64,000 nt of DNA from JBFMDN01 sp040753915 (lineage in GTDB: Bacteria > Desulfobacterota > Desulfomonilia > Desulfomonilales > Desulfomonilaceae): the NCBI GenBank assembly GCA_040753915.1, contig JBFMDN010000013.1, positions 34,079 to 98,078 of the forward strand. The letters are read 5' to 3'. A program made the position numbers and the translations under genes. Below are positions 23,298 through 30,483 of this stretch, in pieces. The notes below the pieces were generated by a model. That model made no database searches, was not told where the DNA came from, and worked only from the letters and a program-made list of their open reading frames with translations. How positions within the stretch are numbered: position 1 is the stretch's first letter; the number at the start of each line of letters is the position of its first letter.

Positions 23298-25693
23298 ACT
23301 CCGAAGTCCTCTCCGAAGAGTTTCTCGTCGAGCTCCTTTGCCTTATTGTAAGCAAGCCGAGCCTTCTTCAGGCTGTCGGAAAACGCCTCAAATGCTTTCC
23401 GGAGATCGTCCTTTCCTGCATTGTTCGTCCAGATGCTGAAGACCATGTCCGAAAACTCTCTTTCGTCTTGCAGATGACCGAGGATCATATCCACTTCGCC
23501 TACCACGAGCTCGAACATGTTTATCTTTCTGTCCAGCACTTCCAGAATGTGATCCTCGATACTTCCTGCAGCACAGAAATTGTAGACCTGGACTTCCTTT
23601 TCTTGCCCGATTCGATGGATGCGACCGATTCGCTGCTCGATTTCCATGGGGTTCCATGGGAGATCGAAATTGATCATGATGTTGCAGAACTGCAGGTTGT
23701 AGCCCTCTCCGCCCGTGCCGGTGGCCAGGAGTACTGGAACGCCGTTTCTGAATTCTTCCACCGCAGCCGCCTTCTCGGCCTGAGCGAGGCCGCCGTGCAG
23801 CACGGTATGGCGAATGCCATGCTGCTTGAATGCATCTCGAAGGTGGTGCAACGTGCTGAGGAAATTGACAAAGACAATTTTTCGATCGGGCAGAGATTTA
23901 AGAAGCTCCAGCACAGTGCGTGTCTTGCTCCCTGTGCCGATTCCCGCCCCCATGGCGAGCAATTCTTCGACGCGAGATCTGATTTCAGGGTCCTGGACGG
24001 TCGCGAGCTTTTCCAGCGTCCCGAGAGCAGCGCGATGCGATGAGCCCGCGGCCTCGAGAAGCTTCCTGAGTGCCATCCTTGTGATACTGGGATTCGCTTT
24101 TGCAGCCGCGTGAGTGACAAGTGCTGAGACCCCGTCGTAAAACCGTTGCTCCAAATCCGTGGCAGTCACGCGGGTGGTAAACGCAAAACGGGGCGGTAGC
24201 CGAAGCTGAGTCACCGAACGCGTGTTGCGCACCATGATTTCCTTGAGCAGGCCTTTGAGCAGCTCTCTGTTGCGGGGGCTCGTTGGCTTGCCGCGAGCCA
24301 CAAATTTTTCGAGGAAACCTTTCCGAGTTTCCAAATGGCCCGGTTTCAGGATCGTGACCAGGTTGAAGAGCTCATCCACCCGGTTCTGAACCGGAGTAGC
24401 GGTGAGAAGAAGAAAGAACGTCTTCCGAATAGCGTTTACGAGCTGCCAGCTTCGTGTACGATGGTTCCTCAGGTGATGTGCTTCATCCACGATGACCATG
24501 TCGTACGTTCGGGAGGTTACCGCGTCGAAATGGCGGGCAGTCCGTGCAGCGGCTATCGAGGCGACGATCAGGGGTTGGGACCAGAACCGATCGAGGTCCT
24601 GACGGAAAAGGGGATCATTGGAAGTTGCGAATTCCAGGCCGAACTTGTCCCGGAGCTCTTCCTGCCACTGGCCAACCAGTGAGCTGGGCGTAAGCACAAG
24701 GGCCGTTCTTACCAGCCCGCGCAGGAGATACTCTTTGAAGATCATGCCGGCTTCGATGGTCTTTCCAAGTCCGACCTCATCCGCGAGAATCGCACGCCCC
24801 CGAAATGTTTTCATCACCTTACGAGCAGTTTCCTGCTGATGCCAGAGAGGCTCCACATTGCGCAACGTTGGCAAGCAGAGAAGCTGGTCGAACGAGACAC
24901 GAAAAGAGTGCTTATATGCCTGGAGAGCAAGCTCGAAAGAACGTCTGTCAGCCTGCCGGCATTGCCTGATCGCGTCGATTACCAGGTTCGCGTCGGCTTT
25001 GTATTCGATCATAATGTCGGGCAACGTTTCGAAGGCCACGGGGGGAGCAGGCTCCTGTGGAGTCTCCGGGCCGGTCGCTACCTGCGTTGGCGGCGACTCG
25101 ATCCCCGCAGTGGGGCGCGAATTTCCCGACGTTCCATTCGCTGAGACTTCTCCGGAAGACTCCTGTGGCCGCTCGGAGCCGGCGGGGTAAACGTTTCTTC
25201 TGGAGGCCCCGTACACCTGCATCATGGCCTGAGCATATTTGAGATATGTCCGTACATCCTCAACACGTTTCTTTTTTCCCCAGCCGGTGTTGAGAAAAGG
25301 GTCCTGAAGAACGGACTCAAAGATTTCAGCAGCCACCTCATAATCACTCCGATCCAAGGCCAGCTTGCCCAGTGAAAAACAGTCCTTCCAATTTCCTAGC
25401 AGACCCTCTCTCCATTTCCAGACGAGGATGGCGAAATGTTTTTTGCGATCTCCCAGCATTCGGACAGAATCAAGCGCAAGATCCCACGCGTCCATGTGGT
25501 TCGGTCGCTTCTCGAGAATTTTCACCGCATGTCTGAGGGAGCGTTCATAGTCTCCGTCATTGTAGGAGTCCACTGCTAGGCCGAAGTGATCCTCCAGGTG
25601 CTCCATTCTGGCGAGTTTTTCTGCCCGGAGCCGCTTGGCTTGGCTGACCTTCTGACGCTTGAGCCTCTTCCGTTCCTTGGGGTGAAGAGCCAT
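23294..25693 (-). CDS. SNF2/RapA-family helicase-like ATPase with N-terminal TPR-like region
   Basis: A 799-residue SF2 ATPase. The first ~150 residues are helical with a TPR-like pattern (YNDGDYERSLRHAVKILEKRPNHMDAW). The ATPase core has motif I DEVGLGKTIEAG, motif II VDEAHH, motif III LLTATPVQN, and the C-terminal lobe FVNFLSTL, GTGGEGYNLQFCNIMINFDLPWNP, then QRIGRIHRIGQ, the hallmark of SNF2 proteins. A Gln/Pro-rich linker separates the N-terminal region from the motor. The start ATG at 25693 is homology-based; an upstream frame reaches 25801. With its coupled partner it may remodel nucleoprotein or act in defence. Confidence 0.9.
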   Translation of the reverse strand: MALHPKERKRLKRQKVSQAKRLRAEKLARMEHLEDHFGLAVDSYNDGDYERSLRHAVKILEKRPNHMDAWDLALDSVRMLGDRKKHFAILVWKWREGLLGNWKDCFSLGKLALDRSDYEVAAEIFESVLQDPFLNTGWGKKKRVEDVRTYLKYAQAMMQVYGASRRNVYPAGSERPQESSGEVSANGTSGNSRPTAGIESPPTQVATGPETPQEPAPPVAFETLPDIMIEYKADANLVIDAIRQCRQADRRSFELALQAYKHSFRVSFDQLLCLPTLRNVEPLWHQQETARKVMKTFRGRAILADEVGLGKTIEAGMIFKEYLLRGLVRTALVLTPSSLVGQWQEELRDKFGLEFATSNDPLFRQDLDRFWSQPLIVASIAAARTARHFDAVTSRTYDMVIVDEAHHLRNHRTRSWQLVNAIRKTFFLLLTATPVQNRVDELFNLVTILKPGHLETRKGFLEKFVARGKPTSPRNRELLKGLLKEIMVRNTRSVTQLRLPPRFAFTTRVTATDLEQRFYDGVSALVTHAAAKANPSITRMALRKLLEAAGSSHRAALGTLEKLATVQDPEIRSRVEELLAMGAGIGTGSKTRTVLELLKSLPDRKIVFVNFLSTLHHLRDAFKQHGIRHTVLHGGLAQAEKAAAVEEFRNGVPVLLATGTGGEGYNLQFCNIMINFDLPWNPMEIEQRIGRIHRIGQEKEVQVYNFCAAGSIEDHILEVLDRKINMFELVVGEVDMILGHLQDEREFSDMVFSIWTNNAGKDDLRKAFEAFSDSLKKARLAYNKAKELDEKLFGEDFGV

Positions 25694-26018
25694 GGTTCTT
25701 CTCGACCGAGGGTTCGTGCAGTAGTTGGCAGACAACAGTTCTGCCCACCCATGAGTGTCACCTGGATGGCTGGGAACTATAGTCAAGGCTGTCTCGGTCA
25801 ATCAAGGAAAAATGACATGCATGCCGAAGATTTGTGAGAGTGTGCGGCCAAGAGCGCATTTAGGGGTCGGCCGGAGAGGCGGTTCCCGGTATGGTTTCCT
25901 CTCAGGTCACGAATGGGGTCACCATAGTGTCTTCGGGGCTACAACCTCGACTCGCCGTTGTTGACATACTCACTATCATAGTCTGTTGCAGAGCCAGGGG
26001 TAAAAAAAGAGGCTCAGA
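25694..26018. promoter_or_regulatory. intergenic region with operator-like palindrome at 25972-25982
   Basis: No gene is seen. ACTATCATAGT at 25972-25982 is a perfect palindrome 37 bases before the antitoxin gene, and an inverted partner ATAGTG/CACTAT spans 25924-25976. Phd-type antitoxins bind such short palindromes, so this is a plausible autoregulatory operator. Confidence 0.45.
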
Positions 26019-26297
26019 ATGATCAAGATAACGACAATGGACTTGCGCAGGAATCTGGGCCAGATTCTTGACACGGTGGCGGAAAAGAACGAGCAGGTGA
26101 TAATTTCCCGTGCCAACCGTCCCCTCGCTGTAATCCTTTCCATCGCGGAGTTCGAGGAAAAGGTTCTGAGGAAGAATCGGACAGAGAAGCTGCGCAAGGT
26201 GGCCGCTGATATGGATGACTGGCGAGAGCGGCACCGGAATGAACTGGAAATGGTTGACGTAGTGCGGGCGGTGCGGGAAATCAGGGAATCACGATGA
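26019..26297 (+). CDS. Phd/YefM-type antitoxin
   Basis: A 92-residue protein with the Phd/YefM DNA-binding N-terminus (MDLRRNLGQILDTVAEKNEQVIISRANRPLAVIL) and an acidic, helical C-terminal tail that would wrap the toxin. Its stop overlaps the VapC start (ATGA). It appears intact. Confidence 0.85.
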   Translation: MIKITTMDLRRNLGQILDTVAEKNEQVIISRANRPLAVILSIAEFEEKVLRKNRTEKLRKVAADMDDWRERHRNELEMVDVVRAVREIRESR

Positions 26298-26711
26298 TCG
26301 TCCTGGACGCGTCTGTTGCCCTGAAGTGGATCTTTGTCGATGAGGATGGCGCCGCGGATGCTCTTGCCATCCGCGATGACCACATTTCGGGTAAAAACGA
26401 AGTTGCCGTGCCATCGGTTTTTTTTCTATGAGATCGCCAATGTCCTGGCGACAAAGGTGAGACTCTCTGCCACCGAAGCCCAAGCTGCTTTCAGACTCTT
26501 CTGGGATTTTGAGCTCGATGTGTGTGACCTGGACGCAGACGATTTCCTCGAAGCCTTACGGATTTCCTACAAGAACCTGATCAACGTATACGCTGCCTGT
26601 TACCTTGTGCTGGCGTTGCGCCTTGGCTGCCCACTGGCAACCGCGGACGTCAAGTTCAGGGAGAAGGTTTCGGAGTATGGAGTGGTACGATTGATCGGTC
26701 AGCGCGATTGA
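26294..26711 (+). pseudogene. VapC-type PIN-domain toxin, frameshifted in a T8 run
   Basis: The gene starts MIVLDASVALKWIFVDEDG, with the first PIN Asp, at 26294 and runs in frame to VPSVFF, where eight consecutive T (26418-26425) throw it into a TGA. Removing one T restores VFFYEIANVLATK and the rest of the domain, including the late acidic motif CPLATADVKF. So the toxin is broken by one base in a homopolymer, or the run is slippery, or the assembly has an extra T. The antitoxin upstream is intact. Confidence 0.8.
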
Positions 26712-26777
26712 TTGGGAGGCACGCTCTGATGCAATGTGATGGGATAAGTCTTGACATCTTTGCATTTGTGCCCGGTC

Positions 26778-26960
26778 TTATCTTGTACTCTCAAGTCCTG
26801 CCGCCAGACAGGGATTCGTTTCCGCGCGTGTGCACACACGATTGACCTCTTGACTGAGGCTGCACAGATCACGGCCCAATCGTGTGGAGAGGTAGGTCAG
26901 GGAAAGGTGATGTTCATACCAAACGAGAAGGGCTAGCATTGGCCGGGGTCTCCGTGCCAT
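26778..26960 (-). pseudogene. C-terminal relic of a REP-associated tyrosine transposase (RAYT), copy 1
   Basis: A short frame holding LSLTYLSTRLGRDLCSLSQEVNRV followed by ETNPCLAAGLESTR, which resembles the helix-turn-helix C-terminus of RAYT/IS200-like (DUF1568) proteins. The catalytic HUH/Tyr part is missing. It shares its pattern with the relic at 27703-27927. Confidence 0.45.
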
Positions 26961-27022
26961 TCTTAGCAGTTCACTCCGTCAAATCCAAACGTGTTGAGCC
27001 TGACCCCGCCCGAAATGAACGG

Positions 27023-27051
27023 TTGACAGGGACGCGGGGTCTGAATACAAT
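27023..27051 (+). promoter_or_regulatory. near-consensus sigma-70 promoter for the candidate small RNA
   Basis: TTGACA at 27023-27028 and TACAAT at 27046-27051 with a 17-base spacer. The predicted start site is about 27057-27059, and no credible protein gene follows on this strand. Confidence 0.65.
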
Positions 27052-27057
27052 AGGACA

Positions 27058-27137
27058 TGAGAGAGTCCAAAGCGCGCGGACGCATGAGCCGCAAACCGAG
27101 TCCTTCGGGACTTTGAGAGCGCTGCGGACTTTTCTTA
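27058..27137 (+). ncRNA. candidate ~80-nt structured small RNA with intrinsic terminator
   Basis: Downstream of the promoter, the sequence can fold into one closed multibranched structure. AGTCC (27064-27068) pairs with GGACT (27126-27130); AGCGC (27071-27075) pairs with GCGCT (27119-27123); inside are the hairpins GCGG/CCGC (27076-27092) and AGTCC-TTCG-GGACT (27099-27112), the latter with a UUCG tetraloop. The outer stem is followed at once by TTTCTTATT, as in an intrinsic terminator. No known RNA family is recognised. All pairings were checked base by base; expression is not shown. Confidence 0.5.
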
Positions 27138-27569
27138 TTCTGTGACAGGGTAGAACGTTATGAGCCTGTAGGTTTGACATCCATCCTCGATCCTCCCGCT
27201 CCCGATGATAACCCTGAACCGTTCCTTTGTGGGAGCCTTTCCCTCTAGCATCAAATTTCCATCCCTCGTAAGGATCGGGGGGTCTTCAGACTCCTCGAGC
27301 AGTTCCTTGACACAGGGCAAAAGCCGGTAGCGCCTGGCTATGTTGGGCACGTATCGTTTTGTATCGACATGTCTGAATCCCGCGTTGAGGTAGACCTTTC
27401 TTAGGGGCTCACCAAAGCACTTGACAAGTACGTACGGATGCGGCCCGGGGCATTCAGCCTGCCAGTTCTTGATAAACTCATAGGCCGCAGGCATGACCTG
27501 TGTGGGCCTTTTCGAGGTTATGGGATAGGGGAAGACCTTGCATTTGTACATGGGGCGGAAGATTATCAC
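27135..27569 (-). CDS. hypothetical protein, possibly Barnase/EndoU-like nuclease fold
   Basis: A 144-residue frame with GTG start at 27569 and a weak ribosome site. The C-terminal segment (ERFRVIIGSGRIEDGCQTYRLITFYPV) resembles the closing strands of small phage- and toxin-type RNase domains, in which a YRLITxYP ending is common. The N-terminal half (YEFIKNWQAECPGPHPYVLVKCFGEPLRKVYL) is not recognised. A toxin role is possible but no antitoxin candidate adjoins it. Confidence 0.45.
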   Translation of the reverse strand: MIIFRPMYKCKVFPYPITSKRPTQVMPAAYEFIKNWQAECPGPHPYVLVKCFGEPLRKVYLNAGFRHVDTKRYVPNIARRYRLLPCVKELLEESEDPPILTRDGNLMLEGKAPTKERFRVIIGSGRIEDGCQTYRLITFYPVTE

Positions 27570-27702
27570 AATCAGGTAGAAAAACCGCCGCCTTTAGCGA
27601 AAACTTCAGTCTTGTGGAGAAGAGAGAAGAGAGAAGAGAGAAGAGAAGGGAACAGGCTTGACATTTCTGCATTCCATGGGTGAGGCGCTCGTTCAACACG
27701 GA

Positions 27703-27927
27703 AAGAGCTGGAAGTGCTCCGAGACCCGGGCCACGATCGGTATGGTGGTAGCGCTCAGAGATCGCCTGCCACTAATCGCCAGCGTCCAGCTCTTGCGACG
27801 AGATTCGTCCAGCCTCACTCAGGCGGTCAATCGTTTGCGTAAACGTGTGGAAACGGATCCCTGTCTCGCGGGCGCTTGTGACGGTATGAGACAAGGGCGT
27901 GAAAAAATAGACATGAGTCAAGCGTGA
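27703..27927 (+). pseudogene. C-terminal relic of a REP-associated tyrosine transposase (RAYT), copy 2
   Basis: The frame reads LLRRDSSSLTQAVNRLRKRVETDPCLAG, which parallels the RAYT relic at 26778-26960 on the other strand. The N-terminal catalytic domain is absent. Both relics lie close to a CTTGACAT-N-T-N-TGCATT string (26751 and 27658), which may mark the ends of the original elements. Confidence 0.4.
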
Positions 27928-28072
27928 CCCTCTATCCGTTTCCTTCCCAAGAATTGTTCTGTGGACCTCCTAGACCCACCTAACACCCGTCAACCCGATG
28001 GAAATCCTGCCACAGAGACTACAGGCCACTACCCGCACCGGACAGCAAAAAAATGTTCCCAATAAAGAAGCC

Positions 28073-28117
28073 TTGCGGATTGGCCCCAAATAGGGTATCT
28101 TAAACCCCGAAATGGGG
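28073..28117 (+). promoter_or_regulatory. promoter and twin operators for a leaderless HTH-MNT gene
   Basis: TTGCGG (28073-28078) and TATCTT (28096-28101) lie 17 bases apart. The start codon is at 28112, so the mRNA would begin at or next to the ATG, and no ribosome site is present. Two related inverted repeats surround the -10 box: CCCCAAATAGGG (28084-28095) and CCCCGAAATGGGG (28105-28117), the second covering the start codon. They are likely autorepressor sites. Confidence 0.5.
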
Positions 28118-28732
28118 ACAACACCAAACAAGCTGAGCTCCGCATTATTCGGCAAGGTCCGTTCCTCCGTACTCGCTCTCCTCTTCCGTCACAGTGACAA
28201 GTCTTTCTACTTTCGAGAAATAGAGCGGTCTGTCGGCATGGGAAGAGGAGCAGTCCAAAGGGAACTGGAGAATCTTGTCAGTGCCGGGTTGGTGAGCCGA
28301 CGCAAACGAGGCAACCAGGTTCATTATCAAGCCGACCCTCAATCGCCCATCTTCTCTGAAATCAAGTCTCTCATGGTCAAGACCGCGGGAGTAGCTGACG
28401 TGCTTCGGGAAGCTTTGAACACCTTGGAGGATCGGATAACGACCGCATTCATCTATGGTTCGTTGGCAAAAGGAATGGAAAGAGCCGATAGCGACGTGGA
28501 TGTCCTCGTTGTAGGGGACGTGCCGTTCTCAGAAGTAGTGGATGCCTTGGCTTCGGCACAGGAATCCCTCGGTCGAGAAGTAAACCCATCCGTGTACCCG
28601 GTCGAAGAGTTCATGACAAAGGTCTCGGAAGGACATCATTTCTTGACCTCCCTTGCCGGAGAGTCGAAAATATTCCTCATTGGAGACGAGGATGTCTTTG
28701 AAGGACTGGTTGAGAAACGGCTGGTTGGTTGA
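28112..28732 (+). CDS. HTH-MNT fusion: winged-helix DNA-binding nucleotidyltransferase (antitoxin)
   Basis: A 206-residue protein. The N-terminal ~85 residues are an ArsR/MarR-like winged helix (FYFREIERSVGMGRGAVQRELENLVSAGLVSRRKRGNQVHY). The C-terminal half is a minimal nucleotidyltransferase with FIYGSLAKGMERADSDVDVLVVG, carrying the GS and DxD catalytic pattern. MNT proteins neutralise HEPN toxins by AMPylation; here the HTH would add autoregulation. It overlaps the HEPN gene by 41 bases. Confidence 0.85.
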   Translation: MGTTPNKLSSALFGKVRSSVLALLFRHSDKSFYFREIERSVGMGRGAVQRELENLVSAGLVSRRKRGNQVHYQADPQSPIFSEIKSLMVKTAGVADVLREALNTLEDRITTAFIYGSLAKGMERADSDVDVLVVGDVPFSEVVDALASAQESLGREVNPSVYPVEEFMTKVSEGHHFLTSLAGESKIFLIGDEDVFEGLVEKRLVG

Positions 28733-29132
28733 ACACAAGACCACGCCCGCGGAGATTGCGGAGCTGTTGGCCATAGCCGATCGAGACCTGGCTGATTGCC
28801 GGGTCGATGGTCTCAGTCCTGACTGGAGACTCAACATAGCCTACAACTCGGCTCTCCAGGCATCAACCGCAGCACTCGCTGCTTGTGGATACCGGGCCTC
28901 GAGAGACTCTCATCACTACAGGGTGATTCAGAGCCTATCCTTGACCATAGGAGCGGAATATTCCCTCGTACGAAGGTTCGACGCATTTCGGAAGAAGAGA
29001 AATATCGGCGGGTATGAGCGGGTTGGCACGGTGTCGAATCAGGAAGCAAGCGAGATGATTGCTCTGGCTGAGCGTATCCGGCAGGAACTGAAGGATTGGC
29101 TCAACGCCCATCATAGTGAGCTTGTTTCGTAG
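28692..29132 (+). CDS. HEPN-domain protein (toxin of MNT/HEPN pair)
   Basis: A 146-residue all-helical protein (TTPAEIAELLAIADRDLADCRV ... LNIAYNSALQASTAALAACGYR). The expected HEPN motif Rx4-6H appears as RDSHHYR, and a later part reads FRKKRNIGGYE, typical of HEPN proteins associated with nucleotidyltransferases. The start ATG at 28692 has GGAGA in place. The pair HTH-MNT/HEPN looks intact and is likely a type VII toxin-antitoxin system. Confidence 0.78.
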   Translation: MSLKDWLRNGWLVEHKTTPAEIAELLAIADRDLADCRVDGLSPDWRLNIAYNSALQASTAALAACGYRASRDSHHYRVIQSLSLTIGAEYSLVRRFDAFRKKRNIGGYERVGTVSNQEASEMIALAERIRQELKDWLNAHHSELVS

Positions 29133-29918
29133 GAGCAGGATCGATTCAGCAGCCTCGCTCCTCTCTTGATTCTTTTCAAAGATCTTTCGTAAATCGTCAA
29201 CCTTGAACATCCATCACTCCAACGTGCCGAGCATAGGCCGGGACGACCGGCAAGTATCTGACGTCACATGCACGAAAGGACCCTTCTTCTCTCATCGCCG
29301 GACACCTCACCAGCAAGGTGTCCCCCCACCTATCACAATCCGCTCTCTCGTACCGGCCATTCTCAATATCAGATCAAGAATTGCCTCGATCAGACCTCAA
29401 AACCCTGCGAAACGCGAGTCGCGGGAGTAGAAAGGACCGGCAAGGAGGCTGAACGCAAAAGTTAACCCAAACCGGGGGATTGCGGTGAACGGTTACGATG
29501 AAAACAAAAGCCGGGTCATGACCCGGCTAATCATCATTCCACTGTTTGACTCTGCGCTCAAGAAAGCGTTTACAATCCGCACCACGACATACACTCAGAT
29601 TCACTTCTGTGGATCCATGGATGGTGCATACATCGGTCCAAGCATTCACGTTTCCCTCGCTCGCTTCCGCGACCCTGGATGGATTCGATATACTGTACAA
29701 ACGGCAGAAAGCGTCCTGATACCCCTTTTTGTCTTACATCCGATTCTTCCATCGTCCTCACCTCACGGTCATCCTTTTCTCGCCCTTAGCATAAGCACGA
29801 TTTCCAGCCGTGCAACAATTTTACTGGAATTATGGAGCATTGTCGCCATCTGGAGCATTGGACGACCCTGTCATTGATGGCATGGATGGCGTTGGAGAAG
29901 GATGAACCCCTGGGCACA
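29133..29918. other. gene-poor stretch
   Basis: About 785 bases with no reading frame I would defend. The only clear signal is the minus-strand terminator at 29500-29528, about 390 bases beyond the stop of the grpE-like gene. Confidence 0.4.
29500..29528 (-). terminator. Rho-independent terminator downstream of grpE-like operon
   Basis: AGCCGGGTCATGACCCGGCT is a perfect 20-base palindrome at 29509-29528; on the minus strand it is followed by TTTTGTTTTC. It would end transcripts coming from the grpE-like/HEAT-WD40 genes. Confidence 0.75.
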
Positions 29919-30446
29919 TTACCCGTCTGCTACAGCATCGACCAGTGCCTTGTGCACGATGTTATTCTTACACCTGTAACCAACGAACTTGACTGCTACC
30001 AATTGCCCTGGCTGGAATGAGGCTCCCGCATTGATCGGTCGGCATGTGGCCGGATCGAAGGGGATCTCCTCTCCTGGGGTGCCGATGGGCTCCAGGCCAA
30101 GGCTCTCGATCGCTTCTATAACGTGGCTGGCAAGTGCCATCACGCTGCGGCCGGTGATCTCCCGCCCTCGTTCCATGAGGTGTCCCTGCAGGCGCAGTTG
30201 GGAAAGGTGCGCTGCTACTGACTCGAACAGCGCTTCAAGACGGTCCGGAGGTGCCGCGACGCGAGCAGCCTCGATCTGGTCGATGCGCGATCGCTGAATT
30301 GCAGTGAGCTCCCGCAGCTCGCGCGTTTCCTGGGTGAGCCTGTCGACTCTGCTTCGCAGCTCCGCAATCTCCTCGAGCGCGGCGGCTTCGCCGCGCGTCG
30401 GTTTTCCCGTCAGGGCTCGCCAGAGATCTTCGAATCTCCCTTGCAT
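29919..30446 (-). CDS. GrpE-like nucleotide exchange factor (divergent)
   Basis: A 175-residue protein: an N-terminal coiled coil (AALEEIAELRSRVDRLTQETRELRELT), a short linker, and a C-terminal beta domain resembling GrpE (EPIGTPGEEIPFDPATCRPI ... VKFVGYRCKNNIVHKALVDA). GrpE exchanges ADP on DnaK. No dnaK or dnaJ lies nearby; instead the gene follows a HEAT/WD40 scaffold gene 37 bases downstream. It is probably an accessory, system-specific GrpE rather than the housekeeping one. Confidence 0.7.
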   Translation of the reverse strand: MQGRFEDLWRALTGKPTRGEAAALEEIAELRSRVDRLTQETRELRELTAIQRSRIDQIEAARVAAPPDRLEALFESVAAHLSQLRLQGHLMERGREITGRSVMALASHVIEAIESLGLEPIGTPGEEIPFDPATCRPINAGASFQPGQLVAVKFVGYRCKNNIVHKALVDAVADG

Positions 30447-30483
30447 TCTTGTGATTCCCTTTTGGAGAGGTCGTTAGAGTGAC

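Noticed and set aside
29485..29877. 130-codon plus-strand frame
   Set aside because: It begins within the minus-strand terminator, lacks a ribosome site and shows no family pattern.
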